NCBI GenBank assembly: GCA_007258455.2
Contig: VDFB02193867.1
Span: 527,759,296-527,823,295, forward strand
Source: Sequoia sempervirens
Taxonomy: Eukaryota; Streptophyta; Pinopsida; Cupressales; Cupressaceae
Direction of reading: 5' to 3'
Length of the DNA: 64,000 nucleotides
The notes below the pieces were generated by a model. The model was given only the letters and a program-made list of their open reading frames with translations. It was not told the origin of the DNA and did no database searches. Positions 33,456 to 42,950 of this stretch are shown one piece after another. Made by a program: the position numbers and the translations under genes. Numbering within the stretch: the first letter of the stretch is position 1; every line of letters starts with the position of its first letter.

Positions 33456-34453
33456 TTACCTTTCAGGACACTTGAAGGATGGATGTCCAAGCTGGTTACA
33501 AGTGTAGCATCTTCCTAAAAATGTATTGTTGGAATTCCTTCCTCCTCCATATCTGCCTCTTGTGCCTCTCCATCCACATTTGGAATCAGATTTCTCTTGG
33601 CCTTTCATGGCATCCTCTTGATTATCATTATTTGGCTTTGAACTCGGAATGAATCCTCTTCCTCTTGATGCACCACCTCTGCCTCTAACTGCTTTGTCTT
33701 GCCTTCTCTTCAATTTCTCCTCCACCCTGATAGCCATTTGATAACAATCCTCTACACTCCTAGGGTTAGCCAAAACCAATTCATCATGTATATTAAGCCA
33801 TAAACCACCAATATACCTAGCAATTTTTTCATCTTCATTCTCATGATGACCAAACCTTAGGCTCAATTTATAAAACTCCTCAATATAAGACTTAATATCC
33901 ATTTCCCTTTGTCTTAAGTTTTGTAATCTCTTGAACATTTCAACATGGTGATCTTTGAGTAAGAATTTACCTTTGAGTTTAGATATCATCTTGTCCCATG
34001 ATGTGATCTTAGACTTTCCTTGTTTCCTCCTCTTAGACTGAAAGTAATCCCACCATACCAAAGCATGACCCTATAACTTAGTCTTTGCAATCCTTACTCT
34101 TTTCTCCTTAGGAACTTCTTAACATTCAAAATAATTATCTAATGCAGTGATCCAATCAAGTAGTTCTTCATCATTTAAAATATCACCATATTTAGGAACA
34201 TCAAGTCTTACCTTAGGCTTATCACCTATCACTTCCTTCAACAACTTTGCAATTCTTTGGTCTTCTGGATTAAGTTCTTCTTCCATGTCTTCAAACTCAT
34301 CATCTTCTTCTTCATCTGTCTCACTCTCTTTAGCATCTCTTCTCTTGTTTGTCTCCAAGCCTATGATTCTCTCTTCCAACTCTTTGAGTTCCCTTGCATG
34401 CCTTTCCTTCATCTCTTTCATCTCTTTAGCCATATCATTCTTCTTTGGAGTCA
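33456..34453 (-). pseudogene. Gag of element C (332 codons, two stops)
   Basis: From an ATG at 34453 the frame runs to 33456 with only two stops (34121-34119 TAA, about 34070 TAG). The N-terminus is a Lys/Glu-rich coiled coil followed by an acidic stretch (34340-34290). The core contains PKYGDILNDEELLDWI (about 34185-34140) and a Ty3/gypsy gag domain (HALVWWDYF, then YIEEFYKLSLRF, then RYIGGL). An Arg/Gly-rich nucleic-acid-binding part (33690-33540) precedes one CCHC knuckle, CYTCNQLGHPSFKC, near 33510-33465. Gag forms the particle and packages RNA. The product of element D is clearly related. Confidence 0.88.
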
Positions 34454-34510
34454 TCTTGTCAATCTTGTCTCTTCTTGAACCTGCAAAATGCAAACCAAAA
34501 TCTACTCCCT

Positions 34511-34522
34511 GCTCTGATACTA
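34511..34522 (-). other. Primer binding site of element C
   Basis: The minus strand reads TAGTATCAGAGC, one mismatch from the initiator-Met complement TGGTATCAGAGC. It lies three bases from the 5' LTR edge (34526). Confidence 0.8.
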
Positions 34523-34525
34523 CTA

Positions 34526-36022
34526 TGATGCAGAGTGATAGGGGAAGCAATACCTTTTTCCAATAGCTTCTCTCAATGCACATATAAACTTCACTATTCC
34601 CTCCAACAAGCAACTTGATCACCCAACTCAACTCACAAACCTAGACATGTTTTAAGGACTTTGGAATGCTATGTACACTCTCAACATGTCAAAATAAGAC
34701 CAAATAACCTGACTTTACACTCAAAAACTTCCATTCTCTCATCACTCTTACACAAGCCCATGCAACCTTGCAGCATTCACCAATAGGATAGTCAAAATAA
34801 AATCTGATTAAAGGAATTAACCAGACAATGAAACATGGTTTTAGACTCCTAACACCATCCTCCACAAGTTCCTAAAAGCATAGGATCAAACACCCAAAAA
34901 CAAATGTATCAAAAGATTGATTTACAAGCCATAAACAAGGCTTAACTAGGCATGTACAAGGAAGCTTTCAACTTGTCAAGGAACATCCCAACACCCCTAA
35001 ACCCTTTATCAGGTTAAAAAATGCTCCCCAAGACCCAATTCACACCTTACATCCATTCTATTTACTTAAAATACTCAGAAACCAAAAGAAATTCTTACAA
35101 ATGATCATTTTTTGGACTATTTCAAGGTAAAGCAAGACCTAGGGCATCACATAACTTTTGCAAGTCTCCATCTTTCCTCCTGAAACCAATTTCATCATGT
35201 AAAGGACCCTTAAATCCACCATTCAACTAAAAATCATAATTTTCCTACGGTGAAATGGTGAATTATGAACATATTTGTGAACAAACCCTTGTTTTGTAGG
35301 TTTTCATACCCATTTTCAATAAAACTGATGTGACTTACTCAATACTTGATGAAAATGAGCCAAATCACCACCAAAAGAAATTAGAATATATCCTCTTTCA
35401 AACCATTCCAATTGTGAGCTTGTAAAAGGAAGTACTAGATAGTACCAAGCATGAGAACAGTGAAAAATGCTAGAAAAAAATAGAAAAAACAAAGTTTTTT
35501 ACTATATTAATGCTTCAAAACTTCATCTAACCACCTGCCTCGACCAAAAGGAGGCTATTTAAAATTTTCCACATAATTACCAATTACCCTCAACTTATTT
35601 TCAAGGAGTGAACCCATTTGTTACTGATAATTACATCATAAATGTTGAGTTTACTCCAAATTACATTATGAAAACTTTGCATTTTGAATAAACCTTTCAA
35701 TCCTAAAGACCTAAGACCTTAAAAAACATTCAAATGACTTGTAATTAGCCTTATTACATTCTTAATACCCACACCCTTGCACATTTACATAAATAATTCA
35801 TTTTTTTTCCTTCAAAGGCTATAAGAGCATCTTTTAGTGCAAGAGTGCATTTGTGTACATTGAGAGTCAAAACTCAAAAAGTCAACATAGATCATAATAA
35901 ATGGTCTTGTTAGACCTAATTTAAAGAAAAACACACTCAAAATACCAACACTAACCCCACTAAACACCAATTTCCATTAAATAAGCAAAAATGGAGAATG
36001 AGGTGTAGGTGCTTCTACACCA
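34526..36022 (-). repeat. 5' LTR of element C
   Basis: Pairs with 30769-32261. The plus strand begins TGATGCAGAGTGA and ends CTACACCA, followed by the right target duplication TGAAG (36023-36027). On the minus strand a TATTTAAA-like motif near 35565-35558 is a possible core promoter. Confidence 0.92.
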
Positions 36023-36027
36023 TGAAG

Positions 36028-36400
36028 GCTATCTTGGATCTATCCTTCAAATTAATACAGATCTGATTATAACCTGAGAAACCATCCATGAAAGACAACA
36101 AGGAATGGCCTATAGTTGAATCCACAATCATATCTATATTAGGTAATGGAAAATTATCCTTAAGAGAATCCTTATTAAGATCATGAAATTCAGTGCATAT
36201 ATGAATACGACCATCAGGTTTGCTAACGACTATATTTGAAATCCAAGGGGATTAGTCAATTGGATAGATAAAGCATGCTTTTAACAACTTCTCTATCTCA
36301 ATCTTAACCATCAATGCCACCCTAGGATTGATCTTTCACATTTTCTACTTAATTGGCTTGGTGTCAGGATATAGGACGATATTGTGAACCACCATAGACT
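36028..36400 (-). pseudogene. Reverse transcriptase of element G, first half
   Basis: The minus strand encodes the RT entry and fingers: an Ala-Leu-Met-Val-Lys segment, FIYPID, then VVSKPDGRIHICTEFHDLNK (about 36240-36185), DNFPLPNIDMIVDSTIGHSL, and SFMDGFSGYNQI. It breaks exactly at the TGAAG target duplication of element C. Stops at about 36343 and 36255 show decay. The sequence is typical of plant Tat-lineage RT. Confidence 0.85.
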
Positions 36401-38015
36401 CATTGATACTAGGCATGTCCTCATATGTCCAAGCAAAGATATCAGGATGAGAATGTGGGAGATTAGAATGTTCATCTGCATCTTCTGAGGAAATACATTT
36501 TCCAATCTTAATTACATTTTTAGAAAACTTAGGATCCATAGAGATTTCTATAGTATCTCCTTTAAGGAGAGAACTATGATATCCAGGATGCAATATTGGA
36601 ACATCATCACTAACATTACATAGAGGGTCCTTCTTATTGACACTCAAGACAAATTCTCCAAAATATGCTTCTTCATGCAAGCAATACGAGAATCATCATT
36701 TGTGATGAAAGGGAGGCAAAGGGGAATAAACACTTAGGAATTCCTCAAGTTTTTCATCTAAAGAGAAAACATCTAAAGGGACTTTCTCTACCTACCCCCT
36801 ATTCTCTATTAATTCAAGATTAAGCAGACTCAATGGTTCAACCAAAATAATATTAACACTCCACCAAGGTTTTTTCTTAGACTACTCAATGTAACATCCC
36901 AAACCTAGATAGCACTTTCATGGATTAAATTGGATGGGGACTTGAATTCCTTGCTCAATACACTCTAGGCCTTTATTCCCATAGTCATACTAAGAAGCGA
37001 GTTGATACCTAAAACCATAGTGAATTTGTAGAACTTCAGGAGTTGGTGGCTCTACATATAGGGCTTCATTCCACCAATGAACATCAAACACATCTACAAG
37101 AGTATAATCATCTCCTTTACTTGATTCACAAATATTAACCTCTCTTGCAAGAGTGAGACTACTCTCCTGGATAGGGAAAGGACTAGTCTCCTAGATAGGA
37201 TCATAGTTCTCTTCCTCAATGTAAGCATTGTCCCCTTTTTCACCAAAGGCATTCAAAAAATCTAGATGATTGGGGATTGCTTTTAATTCTACAATGAAGA
37301 ATTAATAGAATTCCAAGGATCCCCAACCATCACCAAAGAAAGCATTTGATTTAGAAGAAGAGGTAGATGAAGAGGACTTAGGACCTTCTGCTTTAGGTGA
37401 CTCAATTTTAACAAAATTCACTTCAGGAACAACCTCCACAGAGGGTATCTTTGATGAACATGCCATAACATCAGTAGCTAAAGATGGAATACAATTCTTA
37501 AGAGTGGAGACAACTAAAGCTCAACTAGCAGCCACTAACTCACAAAGGTGAACAACTTCTGGGCTAGCTTTAATTGTGACTAGTCAATTATTTGCAACAA
37601 ACTTTAAGGAACAATGTAAAGTAGAAGTTCCGACACCCATAGCATGAATCCATGGTCTCCCCAAAAGAACGTTGTAAGATAAAGGGTCAGACATCACATA
37701 AAACAAAGTAGGTAGGGTAACAAGTCCTAGCTATAAAGGCAGTATTATTGTGCCTAGAGCTTGGTGGTTAACATTATCGAACCCATGAATGTACAAAGAA
37801 GAAGCTAGAGAAGATGAATCAACTTTAATCTTAGGTAGTAGGTCAATACCACAAACATTGAGAGCCAAACTAGTGTCAACGAGATTATTCCTAATGTCAA
37901 TGTTATTAACATTAATTATAATCATGAAGGGGTCCACTTGCTTTTGCACATCCAGAGGTGAGAGTTCTTGTAGATGGAATGTAATATTCAATGAATCTAC
38001 ACAAATATGAGCCAA
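36401..38015 (-). pseudogene. Protease and protease-RT linker of element G
   Basis: Minus-strand 38015-37731 contains NLVDTSLALNV (about 37885-37850), the protease catalytic motif with Ser in place of Gly (Asp-Thr-Ser). This is followed at about 37680-37640 by YNVLLGRPWIHAMG, a hallmark of Tat/Ty3 proteases. The linker (37590-36700) is Ser/Glu-rich and carries several stops. The open piece 36680-36345 includes PDIFAWTYEDMPSI, the characteristic segment just before RT in Tat elements. Together these place the protease end and RT start. Confidence 0.75.
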
Positions 38016-39092
38016 CAGTGCATTAACATTCGTAGATCTAGTAAAGAATAATTTATATTGGTGGAAAGCTAAGAATCTTCTTTAAAAACCCTTTTCATTT
38101 CATCAATTTTGGGTAAAAAAAATGTCATCAGCCACATGGGCCATCATATCACTTACATATTGCCACTTTTTGCCCCATCATTGATCTTGCACATACTCGG
38201 TGTTGAAGACTTGGTTAAGTAGGTAGTAAAGAACTGAGAACTTTAGTAGGCTGAGACATAGAAATAGAAGATTGTTGATCCAAGTTCTATTTTTTTTCTT
38301 GTACTATATGTGTACCCAACAACATTATAATAAGTAGAGTCTGTAGCTTTTACAAACCTTGAGCATAAATCAAGTAAATTATCTCAATATGAAATTTCGT
38401 AGATAGAATTATCCTCCCTTGGCAAAGGGCTAGCTGGGGTCAAGTAAATTATGGGTTTCTTAGGGCTTGGAGGAGCCACAAAGACCACCACTACATTTAT
38501 CAATTCCTCAGCTTGTAGAGAAGAAGTTTGCTTGGAAGATTTACAGATAGGGGAAGATGCTTCTAAGAAGTCATCTAGAACATCATCTCACATGTTGAAA
38601 TCTTCATTAAACAAATCATTATCATAGACATGAAAACATTGTAAAAATAGATCTAACATGTTTCACATCGATTACACCAAAATATGAGATAAGAGGGATT
38701 TGTTGCACACAAGTCTCTTTTTTCTCAAGAGATCAACAAGGAATGAACTTCCCTTATCCACCTAAACATAAACTAAATGAAGAAATTGCAAGGTAAATGT
38801 ACACAAGATAACTTTTAAAGAAGACAACTTCAAATCCCAAGAGAGTGAAACCTCTAGATTTTTGCCTCCAACAAAGGAGCTCTCAGCCAAAGGATGACAT
38901 CACATATTCAAGACAGCAATGCAGTGCGTTGTTGTCTAGCTAGTGTATTGGCGTCGTAAGCAATAAAAATCTCAGGAGCTCAAAAAGACATGATAAAGTC
39001 TCACTTCCTAGCCAAATCTAAGGTCTTGTAAATAGAATAATCAAGTAGAGAAAAAATACTATGAGAAAAGCATAAGGGGAACTTGGAGAAAA
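38016..39092. other. Upstream flank of element G, no domain recognised
   Basis: If element G were complete, its gag and 5' LTR would lie here and beyond element E. I see no gag motif, CCHC knuckle or repeat partner. Short open pieces are AT-rich and featureless. Confidence 0.4.
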
Positions 39093-39097
39093 GTTAC
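39093..39097. repeat. Target site duplication GTTAC of element E (left)
   Basis: GTTAC is repeated at 42946-42950 directly after the 3' LTR. It fixes the true LTR right end at CTTCATCA (40324 and 42945), beyond the first two primer-site-like copies. Confidence 0.9.
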
Positions 39098-40324
39098 TGA
39101 TGCAGGAGCATCCGGGTCCACAGGCAATCAGCATCACCCAAAAATATTTGTTAGTTGTTTTGTTTCATTTTGGCTTATTTTGGTTGTTCATGGCATCTCT
39201 CAAAACAAAAATTCAAATATTCAGTCAAAATTACAAGATTCAAGTTTTCACCCAAATTGTTATTTTGAGGCCCAGTAGGGAGTTTTCAAAAATTTATTCC
39301 CAAAGTTTAGTAAGAGTTGGAGTAGAATCCTTTTGTAGGTATATTCCTTGAAGTACCATTTAAAATATGAAAAAATAATCATAATAAAATCTTTCACGGT
39401 TTGAGAGATTTTAATGCATAAAGTTTGAAAAAAATGTGTTGACAGTTTATGGAAAATTTAAAATCTTGAGTTTTATGAAGGCTGGAGAAAAACAATTATG
39501 TGGAAAGATTTGAAATGACATTATATGCATCTTGGAAAGTTTTTAGGTGAATATGAGCTTCTAATGAAAAGTTCTGCAAAAATTAAATTTTATGCAAGTA
39601 TTGGCAACCAATGGTAAATTGCATAAAATGAATTTTAATATTCATTGGAATACTCTTTTAGGAATTTATTATTGGACTTATTCTTAATGAATTTGTAATT
39701 GAAATTCAATTAAGAAAAGTTATTGATTATGGTTCCAAATTGGGAAAAGGAATCCATGACAGTTTGTAACAGAAAATGCAGACTGAAATGTCTTTTTTTT
39801 TTAGGAGAAATCATTACTCTCATGTCCAAAAAAAGGTTGGGTTGTTACAATAGTGAGAACAACTTTAAAATACCAATTTGTAAGAGAAAAAGGAAGCCAT
39901 AATGGAGTAGATGGCCTAGGCAATTTTTTTTTACAAATAGAACCAAAAATATTGAAGAAAAAGAGGGTTTTTTATGCCTACAAGAAGAAAAACGTCCAAC
40001 ATAGAGTTTGAAGAGTTGTGGAAAAATTTTGGTATGCAGATTTGAGAGTGAGAAATGTGGGAATGATAATATGTGTGAGAAGCCATGGATGGCTAATGTA
40101 ATAAGTTTAATTTGTTGATTTATGTAATTGTTTTTCATTTTGGAAAATGAAATGAATTTAATGAGTTTTATTGTGTTAGATTTGTTGTATTGCATTTTGT
40201 GTTGTGCTAAGAGTATGTAGATTTGAGTTATGCTTAGAGGTGGGAGGTTCCTCTTTGCATTAGTGCTATCAGAGCATGTGTGAGCCTTCATCAATGGTAT
40301 TAGAGCATGTTTGATTCTTCATCA
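39098..40324 (+). repeat. 5' LTR of element E
   Basis: Pairs with 41714-42945. Its last 62 bases contain two degenerate copies of the primer-site unit (40264-40275 and 40295-40306), so the LTR has absorbed former primer-site sequence. Confidence 0.92.
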
Positions 40325-40337
40325 GTGGCATCAGAGC
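40264..40337 (+). repeat. Three primer-site units at 31-bp spacing
   Basis: TGCTATCAGAGC (40264), TGGTATTAGAGC (40295) and TGGCATCAGAGC (40326) start exactly 31 bases apart, each followed by a similar GTTTGA/TCTTCATCA spacer. The first two are inside the LTR. The third is the active-position primer site. In the 3' LTR the first two recur at 42885-42896 and 42916-42927, where both read a perfect TGGTATCAGAGC. Confidence 0.9.
40326..40337 (+). other. Primer binding site of element E
   Basis: TGGCATCAGAGC, one change from TGGTATCAGAGC, begins two positions after the LTR end at 40324. This spacing is standard for initiator-Met-primed plant elements. Confidence 0.8.
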
Positions 40338-40358
40338 GAGTGTTCTTGAGTGTGCAGG

Positions 40359-40460
40359 CAGAGTGCCGAATGTGAGGTAGTTTGCACCAGGACCTGAGAG
40401 TAAAGATTTTGTAAACAGATTGCCGAATGTGATGCAGTTTACATGTAAAGAACCTGAGTG
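40359..40460 (+). repeat. Tandem duplication in the leader of element E
   Basis: A unit of about 57 bp starting CAGAGTGCCGAATGTGA (40359) is repeated as CAGATTGCCGAATGTGA (40416), each ending in CCTGAG. It lies in the untranslated leader between primer site and ORF, a usual place for packaging signals. The role is unknown. Confidence 0.65.
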
Positions 40461-40586
40461 TTTTAGAAGCTGTGTTGTTGAGGCTTTGAGAGGCCTTGAA
40501 ATGGAAAAGAGGAAGAGGAAAAGTAATTTTTTCATTAGACTTTTTTGTGGATTCCCAGACTTGAGAAAATCAAAGAAAGACTGAGG

Positions 40587-41678
40587 ATGGACAAGGTGAG
40601 AGAATTTAAGGAGTTGAAGCAAGCAGTGGAAGATTTGAAAGTAGATTGGGCAAGAATAAGAGGTAATGGTAACTTTGTTTATCATTTTAATAATAATTTA
40701 AATATAGGAAAGAAAGAGGATGAAGTAGAATTTCATGCATGTGACACTATGGAAGAAGAAGATGAATGGGAAGAAGTTTCTGAATATGAAGCTGAGGATG
40801 CATGTCTTTTGGAAGGCATGAATAATGAGATGAAAGAAGTTGCAGCAAAGAGTGGAGATGAAGATAAAATTGTAGCAGTTGAAGAGGATAAAGATGTTAC
40901 AACAAATGATGAAGGAAAGAATGAGGCAAATGGGGAGGTAGAAGTTGAGATGATGGAATTTGAGGGTCCTATATTTGATAAAGAATTTGGTGAAGATGAA
41001 GAAGATCTTCTACTTAAAGAGGAGATAAGGAAGATAGATATCTTCCTTGGAGGGAAAGTGACTGATGAATGTGATAAGAGGATGGGAGAGATACAGGTGG
41101 GAGAAGATAAGTCCCATGAACATGTTGATCTTGTTTTGTTTGTAGGAAAAGGAGAAGTTGCATCAGAGGAGAAAGAGGTAATAGTTGATTTACCTTACTA
41201 TATGCAAGTGAAGGAAGAGAATGTTGAAAGGATAATGAAAGAAGATGCACATGGAGAAGATAAAGTAGTCGATGGTGATGGAGAAGAAGATATTGCAGCA
41301 GCAATAAAGAGAGAAATCCTTGAGGTAATGGTTAAGTTTTCTGATTTTGATTATTATGATAAAGATAATGAGATGCATGTAATTCAAGAGTGGAATGTAG
41401 AGGAGGTGCAAATAGATTTTGTTAGTGCATATTTGTATGGAGATATTGCAGAAGAATATGAAGATTCTTCATGGTGGAGGTGGTTGGTTTGTGGTGGGTT
41501 TGGTCTCACAAGGGTGAAGGAAGAGGGAAGATGGTGTAGAAGGATGCGTAGTGTTCCAGGAAAATGTTGGAAGAAGAGATGGAAGGAACAAGGATATAAG
41601 TTTTATTCAGTGATAGAGTTTGTTGCAGGTTGTTTACAATCTGGAAGGGTAGTCCTACTACTCAACTCCATTTTGTGA
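40587..41678 (+). CDS. Intact acidic protein of element E, unknown family (363 codons)
   Basis: The longest uninterrupted coding frame in the window. The frame is open from 40545, but the first ATG is at 40587 and I take that as the start. The product has a basic helical N-terminus (residues 1-30), a long Glu/Asp-rich middle (about 45-260) with few hydrophobic residues, and a shift in character near residue 270 to aromatic sequence (FSDFDYYDKD). Then comes a segment QIDFVSAYLYGDIAEEY that faintly resembles the first palm motif of copia-type RT. A Trp/Arg/Lys-rich cluster (WWRWLV to WKKRWKEQG) precedes a hydrophobic end. No CCHC, protease, DDE or YxDD motif is present. Position implies a Gag-like role, but that is inference. 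It ends at TGA 41676-41678 within a hairpin. Confidence 0.7.
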   Translation: MDKVREFKELKQAVEDLKVDWARIRGNGNFVYHFNNNLNIGKKEDEVEFHACDTMEEEDEWEEVSEYEAEDACLLEGMNNEMKEVAAKSGDEDKIVAVEEDKDVTTNDEGKNEANGEVEVEMMEFEGPIFDKEFGEDEEDLLLKEEIRKIDIFLGGKVTDECDKRMGEIQVGEDKSHEHVDLVLFVGKGEVASEEKEVIVDLPYYMQVKEENVERIMKEDAHGEDKVVDGDGEEDIAAAIKREILEVMVKFSDFDYYDKDNEMHVIQEWNVEEVQIDFVSAYLYGDIAEEYEDSSWWRWLVCGGFGLTRVKEEGRWCRRMRSVPGKCWKKRWKEQGYKFYSVIEFVAGCLQSGRVVLLLNSIL

Positions 41679-41694
41679 GTTATACTCACAAAAT
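41670..41694 (+). terminator. Perfect hairpin over the stop codon of the element E ORF
   Basis: ATTTTGTGAG and CTCACAAAAT form a 10-bp perfect stem with loop TTATA. The TGA stop of the ORF is inside the left arm. It lies 20 bases before the 3' LTR, where a polypurine tract would be expected and is not seen. It could be a 3' processing or packaging structure; this is inferred from symmetry only. Confidence 0.45.
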
Positions 41695-41713
41695 TCAATT
41701 TACCCAGCATGTC

Positions 41714-42945
41714 TGATGCAGAAGCATCGGGGCCCACAGGCAATCAACATCACCCAAAAATATTTGTTAGTTGTTTTGTTTCATTTTGGCTTATTTTGGT
41801 TGTTCATGGCATCTCTCAAAACAAAAATTCAAATATTCAGTCAAAATTGCAAGATTCAAGTTTTCACCCAAATTGTTATATTGAGGCTCCGCATGTAGTT
41901 TTCAAAAATTTATTCCCAAAGTTCAGTAAGAGTTGGAGCAGAATCCTTTTGTAGGTATATTCCTTGAGGTACCATTTAAAATATGAAAAAATAACTAGAA
42001 TAAAATCTTTCACGGTTTGAAAGATTTTAATGCTCAAAGTTTGAAAAAAATGTGTTGATAATTTATGGAAAATTTAAAATCTTGAGTTTTATGAAGGCTA
42101 GAGCGAAACAATTTTGTGGAAAGATTTGAAATGACATTATATGCATCTTCAAAAGTTTTTAGGTGAATATGAGCTTCTAATGAAAAGTTATGCAAAAAAT
42201 AAATTTTATGCAAGTATTGGCAGCCGATGGTAACTTGCATAAAATGAATTTTAATATTCATTGGAATACTCTTTTAGGAATTTATTATTGGAATTATTCT
42301 TAATGAATTTGTAATTGAAATTCAATTAAGAAAAGTTATTGATTATGGTTCCAAATTGGGAAAAGGAATCCATGACAATTTGTAACAGAAAATGCATTGA
42401 TTGAAATGTCTTTTTTTTTTAGGAGAAATCATTACTCTCATGTACAAAAAAATGGTGGGTTGTTACAACAGTGAGAATAGCTTTAAAATACCAATTTGTA
42501 AGAGAACAAGGCAGCCATAATGGAGTAGATGGCCCAGGAATTTTTTTTTTTAACAAATAGAAGCAAAAATATTGAAGAAAAAGAGGGTTTTTGATGCCTG
42601 CAAGAAGAAAAACGTCCAGCATAGAGTTTGAAGAGTTGTGGAAAAATTTTAGGATGCAGATTTGAGAGTGAGAAATGTGGGAATGATAATGTGTGTGAGA
42701 AGCCATGGATGGCTAATGTAATAAGTTTAATTTGTTGATTTATGTAAATTTTTTTCATTGTTGAAAATGAAATGAATTTTATGAGTTTTATTGTGTTAGA
42801 TTTGTTGTATTGCATTTTTGTGTTGTGCTAAGAGTATGAAGATTTGAGTTATGCTTAGAGGTGGGAGGTTCCTCTTTGCATCAATGGTATCAGAGCAAAT
42901 TTGAGTCTTCATCAGTGGTATCAGAGCATGTTTGAATCTTCATCA
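41714..42945 (+). repeat. 3' LTR of element E
   Basis: Begins TGATGCAGAAGCATC and ends AATCTTCATCA before GTTAC (42946-42950). It carries two perfect copies of TGGTATCAGAGC near its end (42885, 42916). Confidence 0.92.
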
Positions 42946-42950
42946 GTTAC

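Larger units (their letters stand above)
30769..36022 (-). mobile_element. Element C: complete minus-strand gag-protease-only LTR retrotransposon
   Basis: LTRs 30769-32261 and 34526-36022 (1493 and 1497 bp) with canonical ends (minus strand TGGTG...GCATCA), a 5-bp target duplication TGAAG, an initiator-Met primer site and a short purine-rich tract define a structurally complete element. The 2.26-kb internal part encodes a nearly intact Gag and a protease with DSG and LLGRPW motifs, then a tail without RT, RNase H or integrase. It is therefore non-autonomous. The gag and protease type resembles chromovirus-like Ty3/gypsy elements. Element D (50380-58363, + strand) has the same design. Confidence 0.92.
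28017..38015 (-). mobile_element. Element G: minus-strand Tat-lineage Ty3/gypsy remnant, split by element C
   Basis: Reading from high to low coordinates, the minus strand encodes protease (38015-37590), linker, RT first half (36400-36028), [element C], RT second half (30763-30340), RNase H, archaeal-type RNase H, and integrase (29183-28017). This is the protease-RT-RH-aRNH-integrase order typical of plant Tat elements. No gag was recognised upstream, and no LTRs or target duplication were found, so the element is truncated or its ends have decayed. Element C entered the RT coding region and duplicated TGAAG; removing it restores the RT frame across the site. Confidence 0.8.
39098..42945 (+). 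mobile_element. Element E: complete non-autonomous LTR retrotransposon with one intact ORF
   Basis: LTRs 39098-40324 (1227 bp) and 41714-42945 (1232 bp) start TGATGCAG and end TTCATCA. The target duplication is GTTAC. An initiator-Met primer site lies one base after the 5' LTR. The 1.39-kb internal region holds a single uninterrupted ORF (40587-41678). No protease, RT, RNase H or integrase is present. The LTR copies agree at roughly 94% over the first 230 bases by eye, and the ORF is intact. It is among the youngest insertions in the window, inserted in sequence next to element G. The LTR end GCATCA/TCATCA and primer type resemble those of elements C and D, suggesting a shared mobilising partner. 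Confidence 0.92.

Noticed and set aside
34147..34566. Plus-strand open frame of 139 codons, very rich in Ser
   Set aside because: It is the reverse complement of the Glu/Lys-rich gag of element C; the minus-strand frame has the domain evidence.
39845..40685. Two long minus-strand open frames across the 5' LTR of element E
   Set aside because: They cross the LTR edge, and a similar frame in the 3' LTR is not fully conserved; no motif; probably chance in A/T-rich sequence.
41400..41460. Copia RT-like segment QIDFVSAYLYGDI in the element E ORF as proof of an RT
   Set aside because: Only one weak motif matches; no YxDD box or other RT blocks are present, so it is kept only as a remark.
42885..42927. 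Two perfect primer-site motifs read as the start of another element
   Set aside because: They lie inside the 3' LTR of E and recur in its 5' LTR; GTTAC follows only after them.
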